A DNA stretch of 64,000 nt. Source: JACVRN01 sp036389255 (GTDB taxonomy: Bacteria > Acidobacteriota > Blastocatellia > Pyrinomonadales > Pyrinomonadaceae). This document shows positions 15,387 to 23,519 of this stretch, piece after piece; positions within the stretch are counted from its first letter, which is position 1; each line of letters starts with the position of its first letter. The stretch lies in NCBI GenBank assembly GCA_036389255.1, contig DASVQI010000036.1, positions 248,001 to 312,000 of the forward strand. Reading direction: 5' to 3'. The translations under genes and the position numbers were made by a program. Below the pieces are notes generated by a model. It was not told the origin of the DNA. It saw nothing but the letters and a program-made list of their open reading frames with translations, and did not search any database.

Positions 15387-16823
15387 TTACTGCTGCTGAA
15401 CCTCTTCGCCTACGCGGTGAAGCTTCATGGAGCTTGAGAGGCCGAGGCCGGAGAGCTGTCCTGCCATGACGACTATGACTTCGCCCTGCTGCGCGACGCC
15501 CGCTTCCAGCAGAGCGCGGTCGCCCGTGCGTATCATCTCTTCCGTGCGGTCGGACGATGGATGAGTAAGTGATTCGATTCCCCAGATGAGCGACAACTCG
15601 TTGCGAATCTCCTCGGACGGAGTGAGCGCTACTATGCGCTGCTCCGGCCGCAGCACGGAGAGGCGGCGAGCCATCAGTCCAGATTCGGTAAAGACCGCGA
15701 TGGTCTTTGCCGCCATCTCTTCCGCCGCGAAAGTAGCGGCCTCGCAGAGCGCGCGGCTGAAGCGGCCCGATTGCCTTCCCTTTAACATTTCGCGCGCGTG
15801 CATGGCTCCGGGCCTCCCCGTCTCAGCCGTCTCAATGATACGCGCCATAGTCGCCACGGCCGGAACCGGATACTGGCCCATAGCCGTTTCGTTCGAGAGC
15901 ATGACCGCGTCGGTTCCATCCCAAACGGCGTTGGCCACGTCCGTTGATTCTGCGCGAGTGGGACGCGGGCTTGAGACCATAGACTGCAACATCTGAGTGG
16001 CGGTGATGACGAATTTCTCGGCTATGTTGGCCTGCTCTATAATGCGCTTCTGGTAAACGGGCACAAGCTCCACGCTCGTCTCTACGCCAAGGTCGCCGCG
16101 CGCCACCATGACGCCGTCCGACGCGGCTATCACTTGCTGTAGATTGTCTATCGCCTCAGCCTTCTCGATTTTGGCCACGAGCGGCTGACGGCCACCGTGA
16201 GATTTAATCAGCTCTTTGGCCTCGCGGCAGTCTTCCGCGCGACGCACGAACGAGAGCGCTATGTAGTCCGCTCCCTGACGCACGGCCCATGACAGGTCGC
16301 GCCGGTCTTTGTCGGTCAAAGACGGAATCGGAAGCTGCACGCCGGGAAGGTTTATGCCCTTGCGCTCGCCCAAGGTTCCACCGTTGATGATGCGGCAGAT
16401 GACATCGGTTTCCGTAGTGCGCTCTACGCGCAGCTCAATCGCGCCGTCATCCAGCAGCATTCGTGCGCCCGGCTTCACGTCGCGCGCCATCCCCGTGTAG
16501 TTGGTAGACACCTCGTGCGCGTCGCCCGCGACCGACCGCGTAGTGATGGTAAAGAGCGCGTTGGCCTCCAACTGAACCGGCTGGCCGTTCTTCAACACGC
16601 CCGTCCTTATCTTCGGCCCCGAGAGGTCTACCAGCACGGAGAGCGGGCGATGCATGGCGCGTGCCGCCGAGCGTGCCCGCGCAATATTTTCGGCATGCTC
16701 GTCCTGCGTGCCGTGGGACATGTTTATCCGCACGGCGTTGATGCCAGCCGCAATCATAGCTTCCACTATCGCAGGCTCGCGCGACGCAGGCCCCAGCGTG
16801 GCAAGAATCTTTGCTCTTCTCAC
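15387..16823 (-). CDS. pyk: Pyruvate kinase
   Basis: Converts phosphoenolpyruvate and ADP to pyruvate and ATP, the last step of glycolysis. Starts RRAKILATLGPAS and contains VRINMSHGT, the active-site block KIEKAEAIDNL, GVMVARGDLGVE, TATQMLQSM and the C-terminal allosteric-type domain. About 478 residues. I chose GTG 16823, preceded by AAGGTGGAAG, which gives the canonical N-terminus; a TTG at 16844 would add seven residues. The membrane/TPR gene follows within 16 bases. Confidence 0.95.
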   Translation of the reverse strand: MRRAKILATLGPASREPAIVEAMIAAGINAVRINMSHGTQDEHAENIARARSAARAMHRPLSVLVDLSGPKIRTGVLKNGQPVQLEANALFTITTRSVAGDAHEVSTNYTGMARDVKPGARMLLDDGAIELRVERTTETDVICRIINGGTLGERKGINLPGVQLPIPSLTDKDRRDLSWAVRQGADYIALSFVRRAEDCREAKELIKSHGGRQPLVAKIEKAEAIDNLQQVIAASDGVMVARGDLGVETSVELVPVYQKRIIEQANIAEKFVITATQMLQSMVSSPRPTRAESTDVANAVWDGTDAVMLSNETAMGQYPVPAVATMARIIETAETGRPGAMHAREMLKGRQSGRFSRALCEAATFAAEEMAAKTIAVFTESGLMARRLSVLRPEQRIVALTPSEEIRNELSLIWGIESLTHPSSDRTEEMIRTGDRALLEAGVAQQGEVIVVMAGQLSGLGLSSSMKLHRVGEEVQQQ

Positions 16824-16888
16824 AACACTTCCACCTTGTTTCAAGACATAAGCTGATTAAGATACCGCGCTTATTATCAACCATATTA

Positions 16889-16955
16889 AGACAAAAGGAA
16901 AAAGGCAAAGTGAAGAAAGAGAAGCACGCGCTTCTTTCTCTTCTACTTTTGCCTT
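16889..16955. repeat. Word-repeat hairpin 9 (GGCAAAAG type)
   Basis: AGGCAAAGTGAAGAAAGAGAAGC on one side pairs with a GCTTCTTTCTCTTC-ACTTTTGCCT arm on the other around ACGC, with small mismatches. GGCAAAAGTA words also flank hairpin 4. On the minus strand it lies between tlpA (stop 16974) and pyk. Confidence 0.75.
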
Positions 16956-16973
16956 CTGCTTCTTACTTTTTCT

Positions 16974-17585
16974 TTATTCCGTGGCGAGCGCCGTTTGAAT
17001 GGCTTGGTCTAGCTCTGCCGGCAGAGTCTTGTCGTAGCCTATGAAGTGTTTGACCAGCTTGCCCTTTCTATCAAAGACTATCGTTTGCGGGATGGTGTCG
17101 TTGCGGCCCAGATAGAGATTGACAAGCTCCGTGTCCGGGTAGCCGAGCGCGTACTGTATCCTATAGTCGCGTACGAACTGAGGGACGAGCGGCCTGTCGT
17201 CCGGCCCACCCACGTTGAGGCCGACTATGTGCAGCCCCTTCGAGCCGTAGCGGCGCTCTAATTCTATAAGCTCAGGAATCTCTTCGCGGCACGGCGGGCA
17301 GTAAGTTGCCCAGAAGTCCAGCACCAGAACCTTTCCCGAGTAATCGGCCATCTTCATGCGGCTGCCATCGAGCAGCGTGAACCCTAGCTGGCTGGCGTCA
17401 GCCGAAGCGGAAGAGGGCGGCATGGGGTATTGAGACGCAGGTGCGCGCGTTCCTGAAGGCGTGTTGCCGGTCTGCGAAACCAGCTTGGGCGTGTTGGCGC
17501 AGGCAGCAGCGAGCAGCAGAGAGAGCGCCATCACGAATGCGGTCGTAATCCGCCGCGCGCCACAGTAGTTGAAAAAGCTCCGCAT
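16974..17585 (-). CDS. TlpA-like thioredoxin-fold lipoprotein
   Basis: Envelope thiol-disulfide reductase of the TlpA/ResA family. The signal sequence ends in a lipobox LAAAC (Cys29). A Pro/Ser/Thr-rich linker (about 35-65) precedes the thioredoxin domain with WATYCPPCREE (Cys96, Cys99) and the cis-Pro region NDTIPQTIVFD. It should keep periplasmic cysteines reduced, for example for cytochrome c maturation; the partner is unknown. It follows the yacG stop after three bases, so the two are cotranscribed. Confidence 0.9.
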   Translation of the reverse strand: MRSFFNYCGARRITTAFVMALSLLLAAACANTPKLVSQTGNTPSGTRAPASQYPMPPSSASADASQLGFTLLDGSRMKMADYSGKVLVLDFWATYCPPCREEIPELIELERRYGSKGLHIVGLNVGGPDDRPLVPQFVRDYRIQYALGYPDTELVNLYLGRNDTIPQTIVFDRKGKLVKHFIGYDKTLPAELDQAIQTALATE

Positions 17586-17588
17586 CTT

Positions 17589-17789
17589 CTATTCTTCCTC
17601 GGACGAGACGCCGTCGTTTGACACGGGCTCCGTTGTCTCTACCTCAAACGAGGGCGATTCCGGGCCGGGCACACGATATTCCTCGTTAGCCCAACGGCCA
17701 AAATCTATCAGCTTGCATCGTTCGGAACAGAAGGGACGGAAGGGATTGTCTTGCCACTTAACCGGCTGGTCACAGATTGGACACTTCAT
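17589..17789 (-). CDS. yacG: YacG-family zinc protein (DNA gyrase inhibitor type)
   Basis: Small zinc-binding protein that inhibits DNA gyrase in E. coli. The ligand pattern is exact: Cys3/Cys6 (CPIC) and Cys21/Cys25 (CSERC), followed by the family block KLIDFGRWANEEY. The tail is acidic. 66 residues, normal length. It is the first gene of a two-gene unit with tlpA. Confidence 0.9.
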   Translation of the reverse strand: MKCPICDQPVKWQDNPFRPFCSERCKLIDFGRWANEEYRVPGPESPSFEVETTEPVSNDGVSSEEE

Positions 17790-17801
17790 ACAAGTAAAGC
17801 A

Positions 17802-17859
17802 GTAAATAGTAGATGGTGAATCGAAGGGCCGCTCCGTCTATACATCATCTACCGTTTAC
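17802..17859. repeat. Hairpin 10 (GTAAATAGTAGATG type)
   Basis: GTAAATAGTAGATGGTG pairs with CATCATCTACCGTTTAC with two mismatches, around a GC-rich loop. On the minus strand it separates the crp/fnr-like gene (stop 17865) from yacG (start 17789). Confidence 0.7.
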
Positions 17860-17864
17860 CCGTC

Positions 17865-18575
17865 TTAGAACATAGCTAGCGATTCGGGCCGCTTAATCAG
17901 AATCTTTCTATTAACGAAGTCAATGATACCTTCGCGGCGCATGGCGTTCAAGCGCACGGTCACGCTCTCGCGTGTGGAGCCCACGATTGAAGCAATCTCC
18001 CTGTGCGGAAGCGGTATGTCAATCAGCACGCCTTCGGTTTCGTTGACGCCGTACCGTCTGGAAAAATCTACCAAAAGCTTATCCAGCCGGGCAGGGATGG
18101 CGTCCAGCGCAAAGTCGGCTACGCGGCGCTCCGCGCGCGACAGGCGTTGACCGATAAGACGGAAGGTGTAATCATAAAGTTCGTGGCTTTCGGCCATCCC
18201 CCTTTTGAACTCCCCTACAGGAATACGCATGACGCGCACCTGTTCGTACGCCACGGCGCAGTTTTCGCGCTGGCCGTCCGCATAGAGCGCCGAATCGCCG
18301 AAGAGTGAGCCCGCAGGCAGTATGTCTATCACGGCCTCGCGCTCGCTTCCCTCTTCAATGCGGCAGAGCTTTACGCGGCCACGCTCTATGACGTACAGCG
18401 CGTCGGCGGCATCGCCGGATTGGTATACGAAGCGGCGGCGGCGATAGTCGTAGGCCGAGGAACTGGCCGCGAATTCCATGAGCGTGTTTCGGCTCAGGGT
18501 CGAGCCGAAATCGGATTTGCCGATGATTGCGGCACGCTCGTCAAGAGTAAGATCACAAGCGCGTTTGGGTGGCAT
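17865..18575 (-). CDS. Crp/Fnr family transcriptional regulator
   Basis: DNA-binding regulator. An N-terminal cyclic-nucleotide-binding-like beta-roll (about 40-150, with GDAADALYVIERGRVKL and GSLFGDSALY) is followed by the dimer helix and a Crp-type HTH (LPHREIASIVGSTRESVTVRLN). It lacks the cluster of N-terminal cysteines of true Fnr, so an Fe-S oxygen sensor is unlikely; the effector is unknown. ATG 18575 has GAGGAAG nine bases upstream. It is divergent from the diguanylate cyclase at 18887 across a 311-base space. Confidence 0.9.
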   Translation of the reverse strand: MPPKRACDLTLDERAAIIGKSDFGSTLSRNTLMEFAASSSAYDYRRRRFVYQSGDAADALYVIERGRVKLCRIEEGSEREAVIDILPAGSLFGDSALYADGQRENCAVAYEQVRVMRIPVGEFKRGMAESHELYDYTFRLIGQRLSRAERRVADFALDAIPARLDKLLVDFSRRYGVNETEGVLIDIPLPHREIASIVGSTRESVTVRLNAMRREGIIDFVNRKILIKRPESLAMF

Positions 18576-18886
18576 AATGTTAAACTTCCTCTTTTGAGGC
18601 TCAGGTTCAGGATAAAATCCCCGCGTGTGGCGTTAGTAGAGCAGGTGCTACGTCCCCTGTACGGCAGATAAAGAGATTTACGCTCAGCGATGGCGTTGGA
18701 CAGCTAACGGAAATGTAAGGAAACAGGCTGAGCGAGGTATAACGGTCTTCAATTGTTGTTTGGAACGATTCCCAGGATGAGTTCAAAAAAACTTTCTGCG
18801 CCGAAGCGCTCTTTGAAGAAGCGCCACTTTAACATGAAGCGCGAGAGGCGTGCAAGAGACTTTTCACATAGGGTAACTGGCAGAAT
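18576..18886. other. Divergent intergenic space (regulator / diguanylate cyclase)
   Basis: Holds the promoters of both divergent genes, but none is clear: a TATAAC at 18738-18743 on the plus strand has no good -35 box. It also contains a 38-codon, very basic open frame at 18777-18893 (SSKKLSAPKRSLKKRH...), whose stop overlaps the start of the response-regulator gene in another frame. It has no convincing Shine-Dalgarno and is not called as a gene. Confidence 0.5.
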
Positions 18887-19831
18887 ATGTTGATTAAACA
18901 GAGCGTCCTGGTGGTGGACGACGACGATGATAAGCGACTGCTGCTGAAGGTGGCGCTGGAGATGGCCGGCTACGAAGTAGAGACGGCCAGAGACGGGGCC
19001 GAAGGGCTCTCGGCTGTCGAATCCTTTCAGCCAGACCTGATTATCACGGACGTAATGATGCCCCGTATGGACGGCTATGAGTTCGCCAGACTGGTTCGAG
19101 AGAATCCTACCACGCGATTCATCCCGATTATCATTCAGACGGCGGCGCGCAACGACGCCGAGGACGCGAGGCGCGGCTCCGAAGTCGGCGCGCTCGGCTA
19201 CATCACAGACCCGACAGACCTTGACCTGCTGATGGCGCGAGCCCAGACGCTTCTGGATTTCAAGAACTATCTGGACACCTGCGAAGAGGCTGCGTTCACA
19301 GACCACCTGACGGGGCTCGCCAATCGCCGCCGCTTCGAGCGACAGCTTGAGCGAGAGATTACGCGCACGCTTCGCTACACGAGGCCCTTCTGCCTGCTCC
19401 TTCTGGACATAGACCATTTCAAGCAGGTCAACGACTCTTACGGCCACGAGGCCGGTGACGAGTCCATACGGCGGATTGCCAAAATCCTTCAGGCGGGGAC
19501 GCGCGGCATAGACACTGCGGCGCGCATAGGCGGCGAAGAGTTTGCGCTGCTCTTGACGGAGACGGAGCTGTCGGGCGGCCTTGAGGTAGCAGAGCGCCTG
19601 CGTCTTGCCATCAAGGCTGAAGGCATTCCCATTGTTGGGAACGTGACGGCCAGCTTCGGCGTAGCGGAGTTTCCGCTCTGCGCGCCTACCGGGCGAGAAC
19701 TGCTGGCCGTGGCCGATGCAGCCATGTACGAAGCCAAGCGTCGGGGACGCGACCGCGTCATCTCCGCCCCAACTGACGAATCGGGCGCGAACCCTGCGGC
19801 GGGGCTGAACGTACTAGAAAAGCAAGGATGA
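18887..19831 (+). CDS. Response-regulator diguanylate cyclase (REC-GGDEF, PleD/WspR-like)
   Basis: Makes cyclic di-GMP under receiver control. The receiver (1-120) has the acidic DDDDD patch and Asp55 as phospho-acceptor, but the conserved switch lysine is Asp108 (YITDPTD instead of the usual TKP). The GGDEF domain (about 135-300) has DHLTGLANRR, the metal-binding LLLDIDHFKQVND and the active GGEEF at 215-219. The RxxD inhibitory site (RGID, 206-209) is intact, so product feedback is expected. The likely downstream reader in this window is the PilZ protein at 60149. No histidine kinase gene is adjacent. Confidence 0.92.
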   Translation: MLIKQSVLVVDDDDDKRLLLKVALEMAGYEVETARDGAEGLSAVESFQPDLIITDVMMPRMDGYEFARLVRENPTTRFIPIIIQTAARNDAEDARRGSEVGALGYITDPTDLDLLMARAQTLLDFKNYLDTCEEAAFTDHLTGLANRRRFERQLEREITRTLRYTRPFCLLLLDIDHFKQVNDSYGHEAGDESIRRIAKILQAGTRGIDTAARIGGEEFALLLTETELSGGLEVAERLRLAIKAEGIPIVGNVTASFGVAEFPLCAPTGRELLAVADAAMYEAKRRGRDRVISAPTDESGANPAAGLNVLEKQG

Positions 19832-19840
19832 ACGAAAAGC

Positions 19841-19915
19841 AGGTGACGGGTGTCGGGTAAGAGAGAATTGAGTTGCCCGTTCTTTTACCGGCAACCGGCA
19901 CCCGATACCCGGCCC
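19841..19915. repeat. Word-repeat hairpin 11 (GGGTGTCGGGTAA type)
   Basis: GGTGACGGGTGTCGGGTAAGAGA on the left faces TCTTTTACCGGCAACCGGCACC on the right. Words match those of hairpin 20 at 60064. It starts ten bases after the stop at 19831. Confidence 0.7.
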
Positions 19916-19931
19916 CTTCTTGAGGTAACGA

Positions 19932-20903
19932 ATGAGCGATTATAAAGACAAGTTGGACGAGTGGCAGCGAGCCGCGCGGCGCAAGGCGCGCGAGCTTGAT
20001 GAGAAGTACGGCATAAAGGACAGGCTCGAAGATGCTGCGGACGTGGCGCAGGATGCTGCGCGCAAAGGGGCGGAGACTTTCGCTAGTGGCGCGGAGCGAG
20101 CGCGCACCGGGGCCGAGAGGCTGACGGATGAGTTTGAAGTAAAAGAACGCGCGCTTCGTGCCGCAGAAGAGGCTGCGAGGCGCGCGCGTGAAGCTGGCGA
20201 AACCTTCAAGGCTGCTGCCGGGACTGCCGGTGAGAAGGCCGAAGAGGTCTTCGACGCCGCGAAGAAATATTACGAGCGCGGCGCGCAGGTCTTTGACTTG
20301 GGCGCACGCCTCACACGCACGGGCGCTGCGGCCACCGCAGGCGCTTTCAAGGCGGGCGGCTGGATTAGAGAGAATCCGGGCAAAGCCGCGCTCACCACCT
20401 TCTCGCTTGTGCTGGGCGTGCGATTGGGAGCGAGCTTTCCGGGCTTGGACGCTGTGCTCATAGGCTCGCACCCGCACTGGTTCACGCACTCTGCGCTTCC
20501 GGTTTACGGCATGCGAAAGGCTAGTGAAAAGTTTGACGAATATCTGAAACGGCAGGAGAGCCTGATTGCCGAAGGCGACATGGACGGCGCGGAGCGCTCG
20601 CGCGTGGAGTTCGAGCGAAAGATTGTTAAGTATGTGGGCGCACCGCTTCTGGGCGCGTTCAGTTGCGCGGCTGGCGCGGCCATGTGGGCGCAGATTTTTC
20701 AGCCCGGACAGATAACGGGCGCGCCTATTAGCTGGCTCTTAGGCGGCAATCCCTTCCTAGACGGCGTCTGGCTCTTCGCCAACGGCGTCATCTGCTTCCA
20801 GCAGGGCTACAAGTTCTTCATGATTGCGCTGGCCGATGAAAGCCAAGTGCAGAAGCTGGTGAGGGAAATCAAGGGCCTGCTGCCCGCAGCCGAAACTGCC
20901 TGA
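19932..20903 (+). CDS. Hypothetical protein: charged amphipathic N-terminal repeats and membrane C-terminus
   Basis: No family recognised. Residues 1-130 are almost pure charged alanine-rich helix with 11-residue-like periodicity (KARELDEKYG, AQDAARKGAETF, AERARTGAERL, EAARRAREAGETF), like LEA or apolipoprotein-type amphipathic helices. From about 145 there are hydrophobic stretches (ALTTFSLVLGVRLG; APLLGAFSCAAGAAMWAQIF; GVWLFANGVICFQQGYKFFMI) separated by a charged helix, consistent with 2-3 membrane spans. GAGG precedes the ATG. It may be a membrane-anchored stress or membrane-shaping protein (speculative). Confidence 0.68.
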   Translation: MSDYKDKLDEWQRAARRKARELDEKYGIKDRLEDAADVAQDAARKGAETFASGAERARTGAERLTDEFEVKERALRAAEEAARRAREAGETFKAAAGTAGEKAEEVFDAAKKYYERGAQVFDLGARLTRTGAAATAGAFKAGGWIRENPGKAALTTFSLVLGVRLGASFPGLDAVLIGSHPHWFTHSALPVYGMRKASEKFDEYLKRQESLIAEGDMDGAERSRVEFERKIVKYVGAPLLGAFSCAAGAAMWAQIFQPGQITGAPISWLLGGNPFLDGVWLFANGVICFQQGYKFFMIALADESQVQKLVREIKGLLPAAETA

Positions 20904-20996
20904 GCGATTTCTTTCTGGCTTAGAGCGAATTAGATGACCAGCGCGGTCAACCAAAAGATTAATGCAGGCATCTCTCAGGAAAGAAGGAGATGGATT

Positions 20997-21317
20997 ATGA
21001 ATCTGAGACGTTACGCATCGTTCCTCGCCGTCGCCATTTTAACTTTCGTCATAGGCGTATCCGCAGCCATGCTGTTCGGGAGAGTCAACCCGTTCTCGCG
21101 CAGGCCGCACTCGCGCAGGAACTGCGCTCGTCTGACGGCGCTGCCCGATAATAAAAGCAGAATGACCGTCTACACCGTCTATCGTCAGGACGGAACGATT
21201 GTGAAATCCTACGAGGTTGAGAAGAGTTACGGCCTTGAAAGGCTCAGTGAGGACGGAAGCAAGGAAATCATCACAATGCCTATGATTTCTTCCGAGGCCG
21301 CGCAACCGTCGCGTTAA
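20997..21317 (+). CDS. Small membrane-anchored hypothetical protein
   Basis: 106 residues. AAGGAGA (20984-20990) six bases upstream fixes the start at ATG 20997. One membrane segment near residues 8-27 (ASFLAVAILTFVIGVSAAMLF) is followed by a soluble tail with a short two-strand motif (MTVYTVYRQDGTIVKSYEV). Function unknown. It ends at a strong bidirectional terminator. Confidence 0.65.
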   Translation: MNLRRYASFLAVAILTFVIGVSAAMLFGRVNPFSRRPHSRRNCARLTALPDNKSRMTVYTVYRQDGTIVKSYEVEKSYGLERLSEDGSKEIITMPMISSEAAQPSR

Positions 21318-21350
21318 TCGCCGCAGCTAAACAGAACCATCTATAAACAC

Positions 21351-21392
21351 CAAGACCGCCGGGAAAAGGCTTCGTGGCTCCCGGCGGTCTTG
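21351..21392. terminator. Bidirectional terminator between convergent genes
   Basis: CAAGACCGCCGGG (21351-21363) pairs perfectly over 13 bp with 21380-21392. It sits midway between the stops of the convergent genes at 21317 and 21420. Confidence 0.85.
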
Positions 21393-21419
21393 CTCTATCA
21401 ACCCGAAGAAATCCGGCTT

Positions 21420-22454
21420 CTATTCGATAATCGTGATGGGGAAAGGCCAGAAAGATAGTATGAAGACCAGTAGCGTGCAGACGGCAACGGCTAAACGGGC
21501 GTTTCCCAGTGGGTCGCGCTCCGTTCCTGCCTGCGGGTGTCGCATGCGCAGCATCACCGCCAGCAGTACCGCGTAGAGAAAACCGCTCGGCGCGCTGTGC
21601 CACATCCAGCCAAGCACCGCCAGCGTTGACATAGTGAAGAAAGCAACCGTCCCAATCAGCTTGTGAGCGCGTGCGCCGAACAGAGAGAAGGTGGCGTGCC
21701 CGCCGTCCAGTTGCCCGACGGGCATAAGGTTCAGGCTCGTCACCAGAAGCCCTATCCACGCGGCGAAGTAAAATGGATTGCCTTCGCTGCTCACATCCAG
21801 AGGAACGCCCGCAACCCGCGCTATCAGTCGAAACAGTAGCGGGTCGTTGAAGATTATAGCTCCTTCGGCAGGAGCCGGGCCGGGACGCGACAGCAGGACT
21901 CCTATGACGGCCACCGGCACCGCGACGACAAAGCCCGCGAGCGGCCCCGCGACTCCTATGTCGAAGAGAGCGCGGCGCGAAGGGATGGGCGATTTAATCT
22001 TGATGAAAGCGCCAAAGGTTCCCGCCAGAAAGAGCGGCGGCGCGGGAATGAAAAACGGCAGCGTTGCCTCCACGCCGTAGCGGCGACAGGCTATGTAATG
22101 GCCCGCCTCGTGCGCCGTCAGAATCGCCAGCAGCGACGCGGAGAAGGCCAGCCCCTTCATGAGCAAGCCCGGCTCGGTCAAGCCCTGCACAATAATCTGG
22201 CCGGTCGCCGTCAAATAATAGAGAGGGAGGTAAAACAGGTACTCGAAAAAGTGCGCGGGCTGCTGCACCTTCTGCTCGGGGAGTTCCGTGATTGCCAGCA
22301 TGACCCCCGCCAGCGTCGTGGAGAGAATCGTCAGGAAGAGAAGCGCTGCGTGACGCCGCCACTCGCGCGCCGTGGGACGGGCCGCGCGCCTGCGGCTCAT
22401 AGCAGGCGCGGGCGCGTCCAGAAATGGTGGTATAGCCTCTACTGATTCGGACAC
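21420..22454 (-). CDS. Site-2 protease family (M50) membrane metalloprotease
   Basis: Polytopic intramembrane zinc protease. The zinc motif HEAGH lies in the third hydrophobic stretch, and the second motif NLMPVGQLDGGH supplies the Asp ligand. No PDZ domain is visible, placing it with the EGY1-like/short S2P branch rather than RseP. GTG 22454 is chosen because the only longer start (22499) lies inside the terminator hairpin of the upstream HU gene. The substrate is unknown; S2Ps usually act on membrane-bound regulators. Confidence 0.87.
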   Translation of the reverse strand: MSESVEAIPPFLDAPAPAMSRRRAARPTAREWRRHAALLFLTILSTTLAGVMLAITELPEQKVQQPAHFFEYLFYLPLYYLTATGQIIVQGLTEPGLLMKGLAFSASLLAILTAHEAGHYIACRRYGVEATLPFFIPAPPLFLAGTFGAFIKIKSPIPSRRALFDIGVAGPLAGFVVAVPVAVIGVLLSRPGPAPAEGAIIFNDPLLFRLIARVAGVPLDVSSEGNPFYFAAWIGLLVTSLNLMPVGQLDGGHATFSLFGARAHKLIGTVAFFTMSTLAVLGWMWHSAPSGFLYAVLLAVMLRMRHPQAGTERDPLGNARLAVAVCTLLVFILSFWPFPITIIE

Positions 22455-22486
22455 TTCTAAAACTCGACCTCTTGTTAGATGAAAAC

Positions 22487-22532
22487 GGCGACCGCGCACT
22501 TTCGGAAAAGACTGTCCGTTTTGGCGGTCGCC
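22487..22532 (-). terminator. Terminator of the HU-like gene
   Basis: GGCGACCGC (22487-22495) pairs perfectly with GCGGTCGCC (22524-22532). On the minus strand GTTTTC follows the stem. Confidence 0.75.
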
Positions 22533-22579
22533 CTTTTGGTCTTAGATGTGTGAAAGGGAGTTGGCGCGGCCTCTAAAGT

Positions 22580-22918
22580 TTAGAACTCGCTCGCGGCCTC
22601 GTCCGGCGAGCCGCCGTTATCGTCTTGGTCGTGGTCGTCCTCGTCACCGAAGCCGTGCGCCTGTAGCTCCTTGCCCGGCTTGAAGCGAATGGTCTTGCCG
22701 GAAGGAATTGCGACCTCTTCGCCCGTGCGCGGGTTACGGCCTACGCCGCGCTTTCTGGGCTTGACGACGAAGACGCCGAAGCCTCTAAGCTCAATCCTTT
22801 CGCCACGGGTCAGCGCCTCTTTCATCGAATTAAAGAGAGCATCCACGGCCTGTTCGGCCTTCATCTTAGGTACGCCGGTGCGGTCTGCCACACGGTTGAC
22901 TATGTCGAGTTTAATCAC
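22580..22918 (-). CDS. HU/IHF-family DNA-binding protein
   Basis: Nucleoid-associated DNA-bending protein. From GTG 22918 (GGAGG ten bases upstream) it reads IKLDIVNRVADRTGV..., the family's canonical N-terminus. The signature RGERIELRGFGVF..KPRKRGVGRNPRTGE and the arm proline (AIPSGKTIRFKPGKEL) are intact. An unusual acidic tail (FGDEDDHDQDDNGG) follows the usual 90-residue core. Longer frames upstream add nothing homologous. Confidence 0.93.
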   Translation of the reverse strand: MIKLDIVNRVADRTGVPKMKAEQAVDALFNSMKEALTRGERIELRGFGVFVVKPRKRGVGRNPRTGEEVAIPSGKTIRFKPGKELQAHGFGDEDDHDQDDNGGSPDEAASEF

Positions 22919-23053
22919 TTGTTGCGGGCCTCCAAATCCCCTGTAGTCAGCTCGGAGCCAATTTAAATCTTGCGGAAGGGGCAGCGTTGACGGAACTGCC
23001 TGCGATGATAGAGACCGCAAGCTAAAGCTGTCAAGGGAAAGGAGAAAGCCGAA

Positions 23054-23314
23054 TTATTCGGGCGCTCTGGCGGGCTCATTGAATCGAGCGCGGAACTCTT
23101 TAAAGTCAACTCTCAGGAACATAACTTCCGAGTGCGCTTTGCTGGCTATACCATCTATTTGGTCTAAACGAATATCTATGTTGAAGAGCTGGGTTTCTAT
23201 CACATGCAACTGCCTTTCAACAGAAGACAAGCGCTCGTTCATAGAATCGAACCCGGCACGCATCTCTTTGAGGATAGTTTCGAGCATGGGTTTGGTTGGG
23301 GCCTCATCTGACAT
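23054..23314 (-). CDS. Small coiled-coil hypothetical protein (86 aa)
   Basis: Reads as a nearly continuous heptad helix (MNERLSSVERQLHVIETQLFNIDIRLDQIDG), resembling the short coiled-coil proteins often found near restriction or regulator genes, but without a named family. GGAGAAAGG lies upstream of the ATG, which supports the start. Function unknown. Confidence 0.7.
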   Translation of the reverse strand: MSDEAPTKPMLETILKEMRAGFDSMNERLSSVERQLHVIETQLFNIDIRLDQIDGIASKAHSEVMFLRVDFKEFRARFNEPARAPE

Positions 23315-23519
23315 GGGTTTATACCTTTCTCCAAAAGTGATAGATGAGGTTACTTAGAAATAAACCCTGAGCGGCGTAGGTGTCAATGTTTCAAATACAG
23401 CGCTTGCCGCCTTCGGCTTTCGTTGACAAAGCTGGCTTGCGCCCGCTAACCTCAAATGTTTGAATTCTGGTGACATTCGGCTCGAACAATCCGGCCGCTT
23501 TCATGGATAGAAAATAGAT

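Noticed and set aside
22919..23020. N-terminal extension of the HU protein
   Set aside because: GTG 22918 has a proper Shine-Dalgarno and gives the canonical start; the extension has no homologous look.
23315..23519. TTGACA at 23423 as lepB promoter
   Set aside because: No good -10 box at 16-18 bases (only CTAACC); noted in the lepB entry but not called.
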